Of a stretch of 64,000 nucleotides of DNA, positions 54,957-64,000 are shown piece by piece. The position numbers and the translations under genes are program-made. The stretch comes from Powellomyces hirtus. Lineage: Eukaryota; Chytridiomycota; Chytridiomycetes; Spizellomycetales; Powellomycetaceae. Position 1 is the first letter of the stretch; each line of letters starts with the position of its first letter. Under the pieces are notes generated by a model. The model was not told the DNA's origin and ran no database searches. It saw nothing but the letters and a program-made list of their open reading frames with translations. Location: positions 310,001 through 374,000 of the forward strand of contig JAHLKG010000012.1 of assembly GCA_025526995.1 (NCBI GenBank). The letters are read 5' to 3'.

Positions 54957-56067
54957 CAGCTTTGGCAAGGCGAGCCAGTGATAGGAGGTTCTTGGTCATC
55001 TTGGGGACGTGCCAGCCGTTCTGGATTTGCAGGGGCACTGTCTTCCCCTCTGTGTTGATCACCCATGTGTGAAGCGTTCCATGCCCCACAGCTTCCAATG
55101 TGTGATTGTCTGCCATCTCAATGGCGACAGGAGACATCTTCTCATAGTCCCCAAACAGCTCTCTGCGGCCAGTCATGTGCTGAGAGGCTCCTGAGTCCAA
55201 AATCCAAGTGTTGGATGTCAGGGATGGCATCTGAGTTCCAATGGTGGTGAAAGCAAAGCCTCCAGGCGTCTGTTGAGTCAACTTGGCCTGGTTTAGGCCC
55301 TTCTTCTCGTCTGCTGCCCTCTTGTGGTATTCCTTCTTGATGTGGCCCTTCTTGTTGCAGTAGTGACAGACCGCCTCCTTCTTCCAATCTGGCTTTCCCC
55401 CAACCTTGTTGGTCTTCTGAGCATTCCCTTTTGTGTCAGCTTGTGTGGAGAAGGCTTTTGCTGCCTTTCCAGAGTTCTTCTTTCCATCTGCACGCCTCAT
55501 TTCCTCCTGCACCAGCCTGGATGTCACAAAAGCCAAGTCCAGCTTCTCACTGGTCAACTCCAGAGTCATCACAAGGGTGTCAAAGGCTTCTGGAAGGGAA
55601 GAGAGCAAGGAGAACACATGGTCCTCCTCAGAAACGGGAGCTCCGATGGCTGCAAGTTCCTGGGTCATCCTCTTGATCTTGTTGATGTGGATGGTCATGG
55701 AATCAGTTGGGTTCATTGTCACAGTGAGGAACCGACGTCTCAGGAAGTGTCTGTTGGCAACCCCCTTCTTCTCATGCACCTCCCTCAGCTTTTCCCATGC
55801 TTCAAGGGCGGATTCAGCCTCATGAACATGCATCAATTGCTCATCATTCAAAGACATGATCAGCAGAGCCAGAGCTCTCTCATCTCGACGTATCCAGTCG
55901 TCTGATGCTGTGTTGGTGGCCTTGGCAGTTCCAGAGCCGTCCTTGATGTCAATGGCATCCCAAAGTCCCTTCTCAATCAACAGCATCTTCATTTTCAACT
56001 TCCAAAGGTGAAAGTTCTCCCCAGTGAACCTCTCAATGGACATTCGGATGTCAGAGTCGCCAGCCAT
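54808..56067 (-). CDS. T5: Gag-protease ORF with LTR tail, last unit of the array
   Basis: 419 residues. One private change turns DIRVS into DIRMS near the N-terminus. The leader is a mosaic: ACCGCAAG and the GTCCAGTCCAG run of the A1/A2/A4 type are combined with the CCTATGCCTGC of the T type. Knuckle Tyr, protease DSGA and U3 tail are as in the other T units. Confidence 0.88.
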   Translation of the reverse strand: MAGDSDIRMSIERFTGENFHLWKLKMKMLLIEKGLWDAIDIKDGSGTAKATNTASDDWIRRDERALALLIMSLNDEQLMHVHEAESALEAWEKLREVHEKKGVANRHFLRRRFLTVTMNPTDSMTIHINKIKRMTQELAAIGAPVSEEDHVFSLLSSLPEAFDTLVMTLELTSEKLDLAFVTSRLVQEEMRRADGKKNSGKAAKAFSTQADTKGNAQKTNKVGGKPDWKKEAVCHYCNKKGHIKKEYHKRAADEKKGLNQAKLTQQTPGGFAFTTIGTQMPSLTSNTWILDSGASQHMTGRRELFGDYEKMSPVAIEMADNHTLEAVGHGTLHTWVINTEGKTVPLQIQNGWHVPKMTKNLLSLARLAKAVLESTCGRLWEDLEHTGHVGGHPLVSRMVWNGPEWSRTIQNSWRGPGKA

Positions 56068-56346
56068 CTTGTGCAAAGAGTGTGGCAAAATGGGATAGTC
56101 CTGGTGTTCAACCGCAAGTGGTCAGAACCTGCTCCAGAAAATCCACTCCAGTCCAGTCCAGTCCAGACAATAGCTCGTTCGATGGTCAGACGCAGGTGTC
56201 CTATGCCTGCTATCTAGGCTTCTCGAGTGCTCAAACAGTTCTCCAAGTCCTCAGCAGCACCAGTGATAGGCACAGTGACGTGTTTCCCAGATAGGGATAG
56301 AGGTGGAGTCAGTAATGTTCAGACAGCTGTGTCAGGGCTCATAACC

Positions 56347-56846
56347 TGTTGAGACGTCTTGACATCTACAAACAGGAACTCAGCATACCAGATAGGTTGC
56401 TAGGTTGTTGTCAAGAATTGCAGAAGGTCTGAAGGTGCTTCCCAAGGTAGGGAAGGTCACCTGTAGTGTTTGGCAGAGTGTACTAGACAAGTAGAGTGTG
56501 TTGGACTGTTTTTGTATTGGTTGGGGATGCCCAGAGGGCGTCCTTTTATAACAATTTGGATCATAGTACATTTGTAGTGACAATGTAACTGTGCCCTAGC
56601 TTGGCCAAGACGGCCCTGGCCTGGCCTAGTATTGTTCCCAATTACAAGGTGTCTTTTTGCCTTTTCTTGGCGCTTCTATCAGTGCTCCAGACGTGTTCTA
56701 GGCCTTCCCAGGCCCTCTCCAGCTATTCTGGATCGTTCTAGACCATTCTGGATCATTCCAGACCATTCTAGACACAAGTGGATGTCCTCCCACATGTCCT
56801 GTATGCTCTAAGTCCTCCCAGAGGCGCCCACAGGTAGATTCCAACA
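56347..56846 (-). repeat. Outermost 5' LTR of the minus-strand array
   Basis: 500 bp, more diverged than the others (for example TTTTTGTATTGG, CAATGTAACTG, ATTACAAGG). Its outer terminus TGTTGG (at 56846) directly abuts plus-strand integrase sequence of A6. It may therefore be a genuine insertion end. Confidence 0.88.
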
Positions 56847-59800
56847 AAGCATTTCTGGGGAGAACCAATCATGACAGCAGTGTATCTGAGGAACAGATCT
56901 TCCACTGTTGCATGCCCCAAGACGCCTTATGAGATGTTCTATGGTATCCCACCATCTCTGGGACATTTGAGGACGTTTGGATGCATTGCCTATGCCTACA
57001 TTCAACCCAACAAGCGCCAGAAGCTGGATGATGCTGCCATCAAGTGCATCATGCTGGGATATAGCTTCCACAGCAAGGAATACTGGCTTATGGACGTACA
57101 GACTAAGAAGATCCTGTTCTCCAGAAGTGTCAAATTCAATGAGAAGAGCTTCATTCCATCCCTCCAGTCTGCTCAGATGCCCCAAGTGCGCGCTGAGAGC
57201 CTGGAAGTGGGAATTGGGCCTGAAATGAAGCTGCAGGATGTCAGTGACGACTCTGAAGACACCCACATGTCAGAGGGAGAGGAGAACGTGAGGGAACGGA
57301 CCCCTGAGCTGTACTCTGACTATGAGAGTGCTGCAGAGCCTTCTCCAACTCCCAAAAGACTCAGGAAGCCGCCAGGAGAGGGGTGGAAGGCTTCAAGCAA
57401 TGCTGCAAACGTTGCTGCAGTTGCTTATGCTGTCTCCTTTGTCACAAACGAGCCCACAAGCTACAAGGAGAGCCAGACCATGCCAGATGGTTTGCAATGG
57501 CGTCAGGCTGCTCAGGAAGAGATGGATGCTCTTGCCAAGAATGGGACATGGCAACTTGTGGATCAGCCAACAGGCAGAAAAGCTCAGAAGACCAACAAGG
57601 CTGGGGGAAAGCCAGATTGGAAGAAGGAGGCAGTCTGTCACTACTGCAACAAGAAGGGCCACATCAAGAAGGAATGCCACAAGAGGGCAGCAGATGAGAA
57701 GAAGGGCCTAAACCAGGCCAACTCGACTCAACAGACGCCTGGAGGCTTTGCTTTCACCACCGTTGGAACTCAGATGCCATCCCTGACATCCAACACTTGG
57801 ATTTTGGACTCAGGAGCCTCTCAGCACATGACTGGCCGCAGAGAGCTGTTTGGTGACTATGAGAAGATGTCTCCTGTTGCCATTGAGATGGCAGACAATT
57901 ACACATTGGAAGCTGTGGGGCATGGAACGCTTCACACATGGGTGATCAACACAGAGGGGAAGACAGTGCCCCTGCAAATCCAGAACTGCTGGCACGTCCC
58001 CAAGATGACCAAGAACCTCCTATCACTGGCTCGCCTTGCCAAAGCTGGAGCTTGTTTTGAAGTGGGACCACAGGCTGCTCGGATCATTGCAAAGGATGGG
58101 ATGGCTTTCCTTGCCAAAGAGAACCAATTTGTCTACACATTCGAGACAACACATGGGCAGGCAAATGCTGGGATTGCCCACAATGTTGGAAGGGACACAA
58201 CAAGTCAGGACTTGTCCCTATGGCATCAGAGACTCGGCCATTTGAACGTTGCAGACATTGGAAGGCTCACCAAGCTTGCCAAGGGCGTTCGAACCAGTGG
58301 GAGCTTGAGCATTTGTGACACTTGTGCACTCAGCAAAGCAAGCAGAGCGCCATTCCCCAAGGCACAGGCCTCCAGAGCATCAGAGAAGCTGGGATTGATC
58401 CACACAGACGTCTGGGGACCAGTTGAACCGCCCACAATCACTGGATATCGCTATTTTGTCACATTCATTGATGACAAGACGAGATATTTCCATGTTTGCC
58501 TTATGAAGACCAAGGGAGAAGTTGCTAGGCACTATCAGGAGCTGGAAGCAGCACTCGTCCCCCTACATGGAAAGCAGATCAAAGCTGTCAGATCCGACCC
58601 AGGAGGCGAGTACATGAGCAACTTGCTAAGGGACCACTTCAAGGAGAAGGGCACACAGCATCAGAGGAGTTCAGTAAATACTCCACAGCAAAATGGTGTT
58701 GCTGAACGAGCCAACCGTACCCTTATGGAGATGGGGAGATGTTTGTTGAAGCAGTCAGGCTTGGACAAGCGTTTCTGGGGAGAAGCAATCATGACAGCAG
58801 TCTATCTGAGGAACAGATCTCCCACTGTTGCATGCCCCAAGACGCCTTATGAGATGTTCCATGGTATCCCACCATCTCTGGGACATTTGAGGACGTTTGG
58901 ATGCATTGCCTATGCCTACATTCAACCCAACAAGCGCCAGAAGCTGGATGATGCTGCCGTCAAGTGCATCATGCTGGGGTATAGCTCCCACAGCAAGGAA
59001 TACCGGCTTATGGACATACAGACTAAGAAGATCCTGTTCTCCAGAAGTGTCAAATTCGATGAGAAGAGCTTCATTCCATCCCTCCAGTCTGCTCAGACGC
59101 CCCAAGTGCCTGCTGAGAGCCTGGAAGTGGGAATTGGGCCTGAAATGAAGCTGCAGGATGTCAGTGACGACTCTGAAGACACCCACATGTCAGAGGGAGA
59201 GGAGAACGTGAGGGAACGGACCCCTGAGCTGTACTCTGACTATGAGAGTGCTGCAGAGCCTTCTCCAACTCCCAAAAGACTCAGGAAGCCGCCAGGAGAG
59301 TGGTGGAAGGCTTCAAGCAACGCTGCAAACGTTGCTGCAGTTGCCTATGCTGTCTCCTTTGTCTCAAACGAGCCCACAAGCTACAAGGAGAGCCAGACCA
59401 TGCCAGATGCTTCACAATGGCGTCAGGCTGCTCAGGAAGAGATGGATGCTCTTGCCAAGAATGGGACATGGCAACCTGTGGATCTGCCAATGGGCAGAAA
59501 AGCTATTGGATGCAAGTGGGTCTTCAAACGAAAGCTGAAGGACACAGGAGAGCTTGACAGATACAAGGCAAGACTTGTTGCCAAGGGATTCTCTCAGAGA
59601 GAGGGATTGGACTATCAGGAGACGTTTGCTCCTGTTGCCAAGTTTGGTCCCATGAGACTGCTGTTCTCCATCATTGCCACAGATGACTTGGAGGCACATC
59701 AGATGGACGTGAAGACAGCATTCTTGCAAGGGGATCTGGACTATGTGATCTACATGCGCCAACCGGAGGGCTTTGAGGATTCCAAGCATCCAGGACGGGT

Positions 59801-60947
59801 CTGCAAGCTTGGGAGACCCCTCTACGGCCTCAAGCAATCAGCAAGGCGCTTCAACCACAAGATAGACCACAAACTGAAGTCTATGGGCTTTGTGCAGTCG
59901 ACTGCAGAGCCTTGCATGTACTACAGGAGTCAGAATGGGACAACAGAGTACATTCTGATCTATGTGGACGACCTCATTGTGGCCTCATCAAGCAAGGAAC
60001 AGCTGGGGGATGTCAAGAAGGAGCTGAGGCGAGCTTTTGAGATGACAGACCTTGGAGAGCTGAATTACTTCCTTGGGATTCACATCAGACGGAGCAGAAG
60101 CACCCGCACCATCTGGTTGTCTCAGAAGAAGTATGTTGAAGAGGTCGTTTCGAAATTCAACATGGGAGATGCCAAGGTTCATGCCACGCCTATGGAACAT
60201 GGACTGCACCTCAGAAACAACATGGCACCTCAGAATGAGACGGATGAGCTGGAGATGAGCTCTGTGCCATACAGGAATGCAGTGGGCAGTTTGATCTATG
60301 CCATGCTAGGAACACGCCCTGACATTGCTGCTGCAGTTGGAATTGTGTCCAAGTACCTTGCAAAGCCTGGAAAGGAGCATTGGAGTGCTGCCAAGCGGAT
60401 CATCAGATACCTGAAGGGCACAAGCGAACTTGGAATCCTTCTGGGAGGCAAAGAGAATGTCTCTGAGCCTAGGAAGCTGGTTGGATACTCGGATTCCGAC
60501 TATGCTGGATGTTTGGACACAAGGAGATCAACCACTGGATTCATCTTCATGTTCAACGGGCCTATCACCTGGCAATCCAAGCGGCAGACCACTGTAGCTC
60601 TTTCAAGCACGGAAGCAGAGTACATGGCACTAGCCCAGTGCACCAAGGAAGCTGTTTGGCTTCGTCTGCTTGCAGGGGAGCTCGGATTCAAGCAGGATGG
60701 ACCCACAATGCTCTTTGAGGACAACCAGGGTGCCATTGCTCTTGCTAAGAACCCGACATTGCATGCCAGCACCAAACACATTGAAGTGAGGTACCACTTT
60801 ATCAGAGAAGCACTAGGACGCTTGGAGATTGCATTAGAGTATCTCTCGACTCAGGACATGGTTGCAGACATCTTGACAAAACCACTGGCTAGGGATCAGT
60901 TCTTGAAGCTGAGGGACGCCTGTGGGATTACAAAACATGTTTTGTGA
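56847..60947 (+). CDS. A6: chimeric in-frame copia polyprotein
   Basis: An open frame of 1358 residues from ATG at 56871, built from two A copies. The first part is the integrase C-terminus from FWGEPIMTAVYLRN through the spacer to the RT start (NGTWQLVDQPTGRKA). At about 57581-57585 it jumps, at a shared GCT, into the gag knuckle region (QKTNKAGGKP). It then continues as knuckle (CHYCNKKGHIKKEC, Cys retained), protease LDSGASQHM, complete integrase, RT YVDD and RNase H, ending TKHVL. The gag N-terminal domain and 5' LTR are missing, so no normal expression is expected. The first part is more diverged from the array than the second. The downstream part resembles A5 in the spacer region. Confidence 0.85.
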   Translation, partial: KHFWGEPIMTAVYLRNRSSTVACPKTPYEMFYGIPPSLGHLRTFGCIAYAYIQPNKRQKLDDAAIKCIMLGYSFHSKEYWLMDVQTKKILFSRSVKFNEKSFIPSLQSAQMPQVRAESLEVGIGPEMKLQDVSDDSEDTHMSEGEENVRERTPELYSDYESAAEPSPTPKRLRKPPGEGWKASSNAANVAAVAYAVSFVTNEPTSYKESQTMPDGLQWRQAAQEEMDALAKNGTWQLVDQPTGRKAQKTNKAGGKPDWKKEAVCHYCNKKGHIKKECHKRAADEKKGLNQANSTQQTPGGFAFTTVGTQMPSLTSNTWILDSGASQHMTGRRELFGDYEKMSPVAIEMADNYTLEAVGHGTLHTWVINTEGKTVPLQIQNCWHVPKMTKNLLSLARLAKAGACFEVGPQAARIIAKDGMAFLAKENQFVYTFETTHGQANAGIAHNVGRDTTSQDLSLWHQRLGHLNVADIGRLTKLAKGVRTSGSLSICDTCALSKASRAPFPKAQASRASEKLGLIHTDVWGPVEPPTITGYRYFVTFIDDKTRYFHVCLMKTKGEVARHYQELEAALVPLHGKQIKAVRSDPGGEYMSNLLRDHFKEKGTQHQRSSVNTPQQNGVAERANRTLMEMGRCLLKQSGLDKRFWGEAIMTAVYLRNRSPTVACPKTPYEMFHGIPPSLGHLRTFGCIAYAYIQPNKRQKLDDAAVKCIMLGYSSHSKEYRLMDIQTKKILFSRSVKFDEKSFIPSLQSAQTPQVPAESLEVGIGPEMKLQDVSDDSEDTHMSEGEENVRERTPELYSDYESAAEPSPTPKRLRKPPGEWWKASSNAANVAAVAYAVSFVSNEPTSYKESQTMPDASQWRQAAQEEMDALAKNGTWQPVDLPMGRKAIGCKWVFKRKLKDTGELDRYKARLVAKGFSQREGLDYQETFAPVAKFGPMRLLFSIIATDDLEAHQMDVKTAFLQGDLDYVIYMRQPEGFEDSKHPGRVCKLGRPLYGLKQSARRFNHKIDHKLKSMGFVQSTAEPCMYYRSQNGTTEYILIYVDDLIVASSSKEQLGDVKKELRRAFEMTDLGELNYFLGIHIRRSRSTRTIWLSQKKYVEEVVSKFNMGDAKVHATPMEHGLHLRNNMAPQNETDELEMSSVPYRNAVGSLIYAMLGTRPDIAAAVGIVSKYLAKPGKEHWSAAKRIIRYLKGTSELGILLGGKENVSEPRKLVGYSDSDYAGCLDTRRSTTGFIFMFNGPITWQSKRQTTVALSSTEAEYMALAQCTKEAVWLRLLAGELGFKQDGPTMLFEDNQGAIALAKNPTLHASTKHIEVRYHFIREALGRLEIALEYLSTQDMVADILTKPLARDQFLKLRDACGITKHVL

Positions 60948-60954
60948 GTGAAAG

Positions 60955-61454
60955 TGTTGGAATCTACCTGTGGGCGCCTCTGGGAGGACTTAGAGCACAC
61001 GGGACATGTGGGAGGACATCCACTTGTGTCTAGAATGGTCTGGAATGGTCCAGAATGGTCTAGAACGATCCAGAATAGCTGGAGAGGGCCTGGGAAGGCC
61101 TAGAACATGTCTGGAGCGCTGATAGAAGCGCCAAGAAAAGGCAAGAAGACACCCTGGGATTGGGAACAATACTAGGCCAGGCCAGGGCTGTCTTGGCCAA
61201 GCTAGGGCACAGTTAGATTGTCACTACACATGTACTATGATCCAAATTGTTATAAAAGGACGCCCTCTGGGCATCCCCAACCAATATAATAACAGTCCAA
61301 CACACTCTACTTGTCTAGTACACTCTGCCAAACACTACAGGTGACCTTCCCTACCTTGGGAAGCACCTTCAGACCCTCTGCAAGTCTTGACAATAACCTA
61401 GCAACCTATCTGGTATGCTGAGTTCCTGTTTGTAGATGTCAAGACGTCTCAACA
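60955..61454 (+). repeat. 3' LTR of A6 (single U3)
   Basis: 500 bp, TGTTGGAATC...GTCTCAACA, plus orientation. It is preceded by the purine-rich GAGTGAAAG. It ends against minus-strand family E protease sequence. The flanking CCAGG would be its target duplication, but the left copy is lost. Confidence 0.92.
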
Positions 61455-62150
61455 CCAGGCGGCCAACACCATGGCAGAAGCGGCGGGGGGTCCAGCCAGC
61501 CCCTTGACCACAGCGGACGCATGTGTTAAGGCTGTGGCTGTGGCTTGAATTGATGTATCGGACGCGTTTGTCATTACATTGGATGTGTTTGTCCATTTCT
61601 TTGACTCAGTAAATGTATTTTCCGGTGTATGAGTCGGTGAGCTTGACGCGTTTGTCCTTGAGCAAGTTTGGGTGACAGAAGCCATCGGAGTTGGTGAGAT
61701 GTGAAACATTCCCCAAACAGGACGTGTGGTGATGCTGTTTATAGTGCGGTTGCAGTCTTGAATGACGGCGCTCTCATCTTCAGAGGTAACTCTCTTTCCA
61801 TCTTTGGCGAGTGCGGAGACTGAGATGAGGGTTTTTGCGAGTTTTGGAACATAGAGAACATCAGTGAGAGGTACATCTCCATCTGAAAGCTTCAAGGTAG
61901 CATTCCCTTTCGCTTTGGCATCCAGAAAGGTGTTGTTTCCAAATCTGATGCACGTCAAATGCTCTTTGTAGGATTTGAGAATGAAATATCCATTGTCATG
62001 TGCTGTGAGCAGCCCGAATCCAGATTTGCCAATGTAGTGGCATTGTGCGCTTTTGCAATGTTGGCATTATGAGCGGGTTTCAAGGCTTTGACAGCCTTGG
62101 TCTTGAGGGGACAATTGAATGGAGTATGTACATTTGAATTGCATAACTAA
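61455..62150 (-). pseudogene. Family E copia: knuckle to protease and beyond, truncated by A6
   Basis: On the minus strand a CCHC-like knuckle has a TAG in place of a residue between its first cysteines (near 62145). It is followed by LDSGCSQHM in one frame (near 62000). The next frame has the protease C-terminus VPLTDVLYVPKLAKTLISVSAL, typical of Ty1/copia. A Thr/Ser/Asn-rich stretch (about 61480-61690) contains repeated TNAS motifs. The integrase and RT are absent because the A6 LTR cuts in at 61454. Confidence 0.65.
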
Positions 62151-63358
62151 CAGGGGAAGTTCTGTCTCTTCTTCGAGTCTGTGGTCTTCTTCGCATCGGT
62201 CTTCTTGTGACTTGAGCCGTCTTTCTTTGAAGGTTGGGCTTCAAGCGCGATGTTTTCGCTCTTCTTGGCACAATGGTTGTTTTGGTTACTCTTGTTACTT
62301 CCATTGTCCAAACGTTTGGCGGCCGCTTGTAGGCCTTTGAGATCTTTGAAACTTTGGGTTCTGACGAGCTCCGCTTGATGTTCGTTCATGCCTCAAAGGT
62401 AGAACCATTTGTAGACTAGAATCGGGATGTCCGAGACAAGTTGACTGGTAATCTTTGTGAAAGACCTTCTGTACTGTGAGATGGTATGGCTTCCTTCTCA
62501 TAGTCTTTCAAGCTGAGTGAGTAGGGTCTCCTCGTGATCAGTTTGTTGGTAATGTCAAAGGAACGGTCACTTGAAAGTTTGCCAATTTGTGATGGGAGGA
62601 TATTTCCCTTCATCTTCCTTCTTGCAGTAATGTCCGTACCATTGCTTTGCATCACCAGTGAGCTTGCTGAATATGAAGGAGAGTTGTTCTTCTCCAGGTA
62701 CAGATTTGAGGCAAAAGACCACATCAACTTGATCAACGAAGTCGACAAGTTTTGGATGATTTCCCGTTCCGTTGAATTTCATAACTTCATTGATCGCTGA
62801 TTCAAAGAATTTGAATGATGTGTGCTGGACTTCACAGTCTTTGCTCTTTCGGCTGCTTGTAGTTGTAGTGCTCTCCGTTGGGAAAGGCGGACGAAAGTGA
62901 GGGGCAACTGGGGCTTCAACTCCGCCGTGAGCAACAAGATTTCGCGCAAAAGAATACCCAGGGCCTCCTTTTGGGCTTTGCATCGGTGAAACGGGTAGAT
63001 TGTAGCCACTGATGTGAGTATTTCCATTTTCAAACTTCTCATGTTGATGGGAAGGTGTTGTAGCAAGAGGATTTGACTTAGTCAAGAGAGTCTTCTCCAA
63101 CTTCTCAATCCAATGGTCGAACTTTTCGTTCATTTCCATCTTGAACCTCTGCAGAAGGTGCATGACTATGTCAGTCTGCGGTCCGGTCAGTTCTGTCGCC
63201 GGTTCTGCATGAATTTCTCCAGGATTCATCTCATCCACATTGGCATCTGCTTCGTGGGAATCATGGTAGATCGAGGCATCGATATTAACGTCTTCTTCAG
63301 CGTCAGGACCCAGTTTGGCTTCTTGTGTGGCTTGACGGGCTTGTTGGCGGGTCTGCAC
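62147..63358 (-). pseudogene. gag: Family E copia gag (broken)
   Basis: An open frame of 263 residues (63358-62567) starts MQTRQQARQATQEA. It has an acidic N-terminus, a coiled-coil-like HLLQRFKMEMNEKFDHWIEKLEK, a Ser/Thr-rich linker and a gag domain start, MKFNGTGNHPKLVDFVDQV to LTGDAKQWYG. It stops at TGA after NWQTFK. Downstream frames continue the gag domain with further stops. A Lys-rich basic segment, KKDGSSHKKTDAKKTTDSKK (about 62150-62210), precedes the knuckle. Confidence 0.65.
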
Positions 63359-63488
63359 TCCTTAAATGGGAGATCTTGCAGTAGCGTCTTGACGGTGTGC
63401 TCGGTACTTTCTTGGCACTTGAATTTGACAGAAGACTGGTAGCTTACAGGTTTTACAAAGGGAGAATGACTCGAATTTGACCGGTCTT

Positions 63489-63501
63489 AGGGCTCATAAC
63501 C
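63489..63501 (-). promoter_or_regulatory. Family E primer-binding site, half initiator tRNA-Met type
   Basis: The minus strand reads GGTTATGAGCCCT directly after the LTR, 13 bases complementary to the initiator tRNA-Met anticodon stem-loop. It is the same site as in A and B. Confidence 0.75.
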
Positions 63502-63869
63502 TATTGGAGATATTGGCACTTCCAGTACTTTATTGGAATTGCAGAGGATCGGCTGAATTCGATGCAGCCTCCAGTATACTTCGTAAGAGGGGGTTACAGA
63601 GCTCTTCTGTGATGCAGTTGACGATGTAGCATTGTCAGATGCACGGAGATGTAATGTATGTGAATGTATTTTTTATGTCTTAAAGTCCTATCGGTAATGT
63701 CTCGCTTCGAGTGTTCTAATCTACTTTTTCTCCAATCACATGATCACACGTAATCCAATTCAGCTCTTAGCGTTACCGGTATGGTGGTCACGCATTCTAG
63801 TCGGAGAATCCAAGTAAGGATCTAATGTAAGGACCAAACGTTGAGTACGCAAATCTCAACATTCCAATA
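63502..63869 (-). repeat. 5' LTR of family E element, TA...TA termini
   Basis: 368 bp. On the plus strand it runs from TATTGGAGATATTGG to CAACATTCCAATA, giving inverted termini TATTGGA/TCCAATA instead of TG...CA. It is placed exactly between the primer-binding site and a copia integrase fragment. It is homologous to 1-525. Confidence 0.7.
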
Positions 63870-64000
63870 AGTCCATCCAGGTGGTTGCGGTGTTCGACCG
63901 AGTTCAACTTCATATGGTGTAAGACCATTAAGAAGTCGACAGGGAGTTGAATTGATAGTTTTCGCCAGAGTAATTCAGATATTTTTGCATAGTCGGAATC
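63870..64000 (-). pseudogene. Copia integrase C-terminal fragment (family F), runs off the window
   Basis: The minus strand encodes INSTPCRLLNGLTPYEVELG and RTPQPPGWTY, the conserved integrase C-terminal motif of Ty1/copia elements (compare INRTP...L...TPYE). It appears to be the target into which the E element inserted. It is partial at the window edge, with one frame change. Confidence 0.6.

Larger units (their letters stand above)
22979..61454. mobile_element. Tandem array of copia family A elements sharing LTRs, plus inverted terminal copy
   Basis: Elements A1-A5 and T1-T5 lie head to tail on the minus strand, each sharing one LTR with its neighbour. A6 at the right end is on the plus strand. 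CDS starts recur at exactly 5724 bp (A2-A3-A4), and the T2-T5 units at exactly 1890 bp. No target duplication separates units. The left boundary is inside A1 integrase (about 22979). The minus-strand array ends at the outer edge of an LTR at 56846, immediately followed by A6 integrase on the plus strand. Shared LTRs and exact periods indicate amplification by unequal recombination. Confidence 0.85.

Noticed and set aside
61369..61596. A 75-residue minus-strand frame crossing the A6 LTR and E sequence
   Set aside because: It spans an insertion junction and has no conserved motif.

Overview
The window is a eukaryotic, almost certainly fungal, repeat-dense region. Basidiomycete is my best guess, from very short introns of 57 and 59 nt with GTGAG donors and from a Myb/SANT-like gene of the kind abundant in that phylum. 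I see no ordinary host gene that is intact. Nearly every kilobase belongs to nested LTR retrotransposons, labelled here A, B, C, E and F (Ty1/copia) and G1/G2 (Ty3/gypsy). Identity and divergence statements are by-eye estimates. || Left third (1-21 kb): an E-family LTR remnant, then a decayed gypsy element (G1) interrupted in its reverse transcriptase by a 3'-truncated copia element (B1). B1 abuts a fragment of another copia (C), which is split by a second, two-LTR B element (B2, 6916-12284, 5-bp target duplication GCTTC). Next come an old A-like gag remnant and a second gypsy chromovirus (G2, 14296-20997) with an internal inversion and a solo LTR nested in its integrase. Two features stand out. 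Family B carries a canonical chromodomain after its integrase, which is unexpected for a Ty1/copia element. B2 and G2 also each hold a small antisense, spliced gene with a RING-type C-x-H-x2-C-x2-C core between pol and the 3' LTR. || 21-23 kb: an E LTR fragment, gene-poor DNA, a 19-bp minisatellite and a decayed Myb/SANT-like coiled-coil gene. || 23-61.5 kb: a tandem array of one copia family (A) in which neighbours share LTRs and no target duplications separate units. It holds three copies of a 5724-bp period (A2-A4), one further full element (A5) and five deleted units (T1-T5, 1390-bp internal region; four successive ones at a 1890-bp period). The T units keep gag and protease but lack integrase, RT, RNase H and the polypurine tract, and their ORF ends in LTR sequence. 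LTRs of the long units have the 302-bp U3 tandemly repeated four times. The array ends against an oppositely oriented chimeric A element (A6) whose 3' LTR sits in a decayed E element. || Right edge: the E element (gag to protease), its LTR, and a copia integrase fragment (F) running off the window. Families A, B and E share a primer-binding site complementary to the anticodon stem-loop of initiator tRNA-Met, implying half-tRNA priming. Array growth looks like DNA-level unequal recombination rather than independent insertion.
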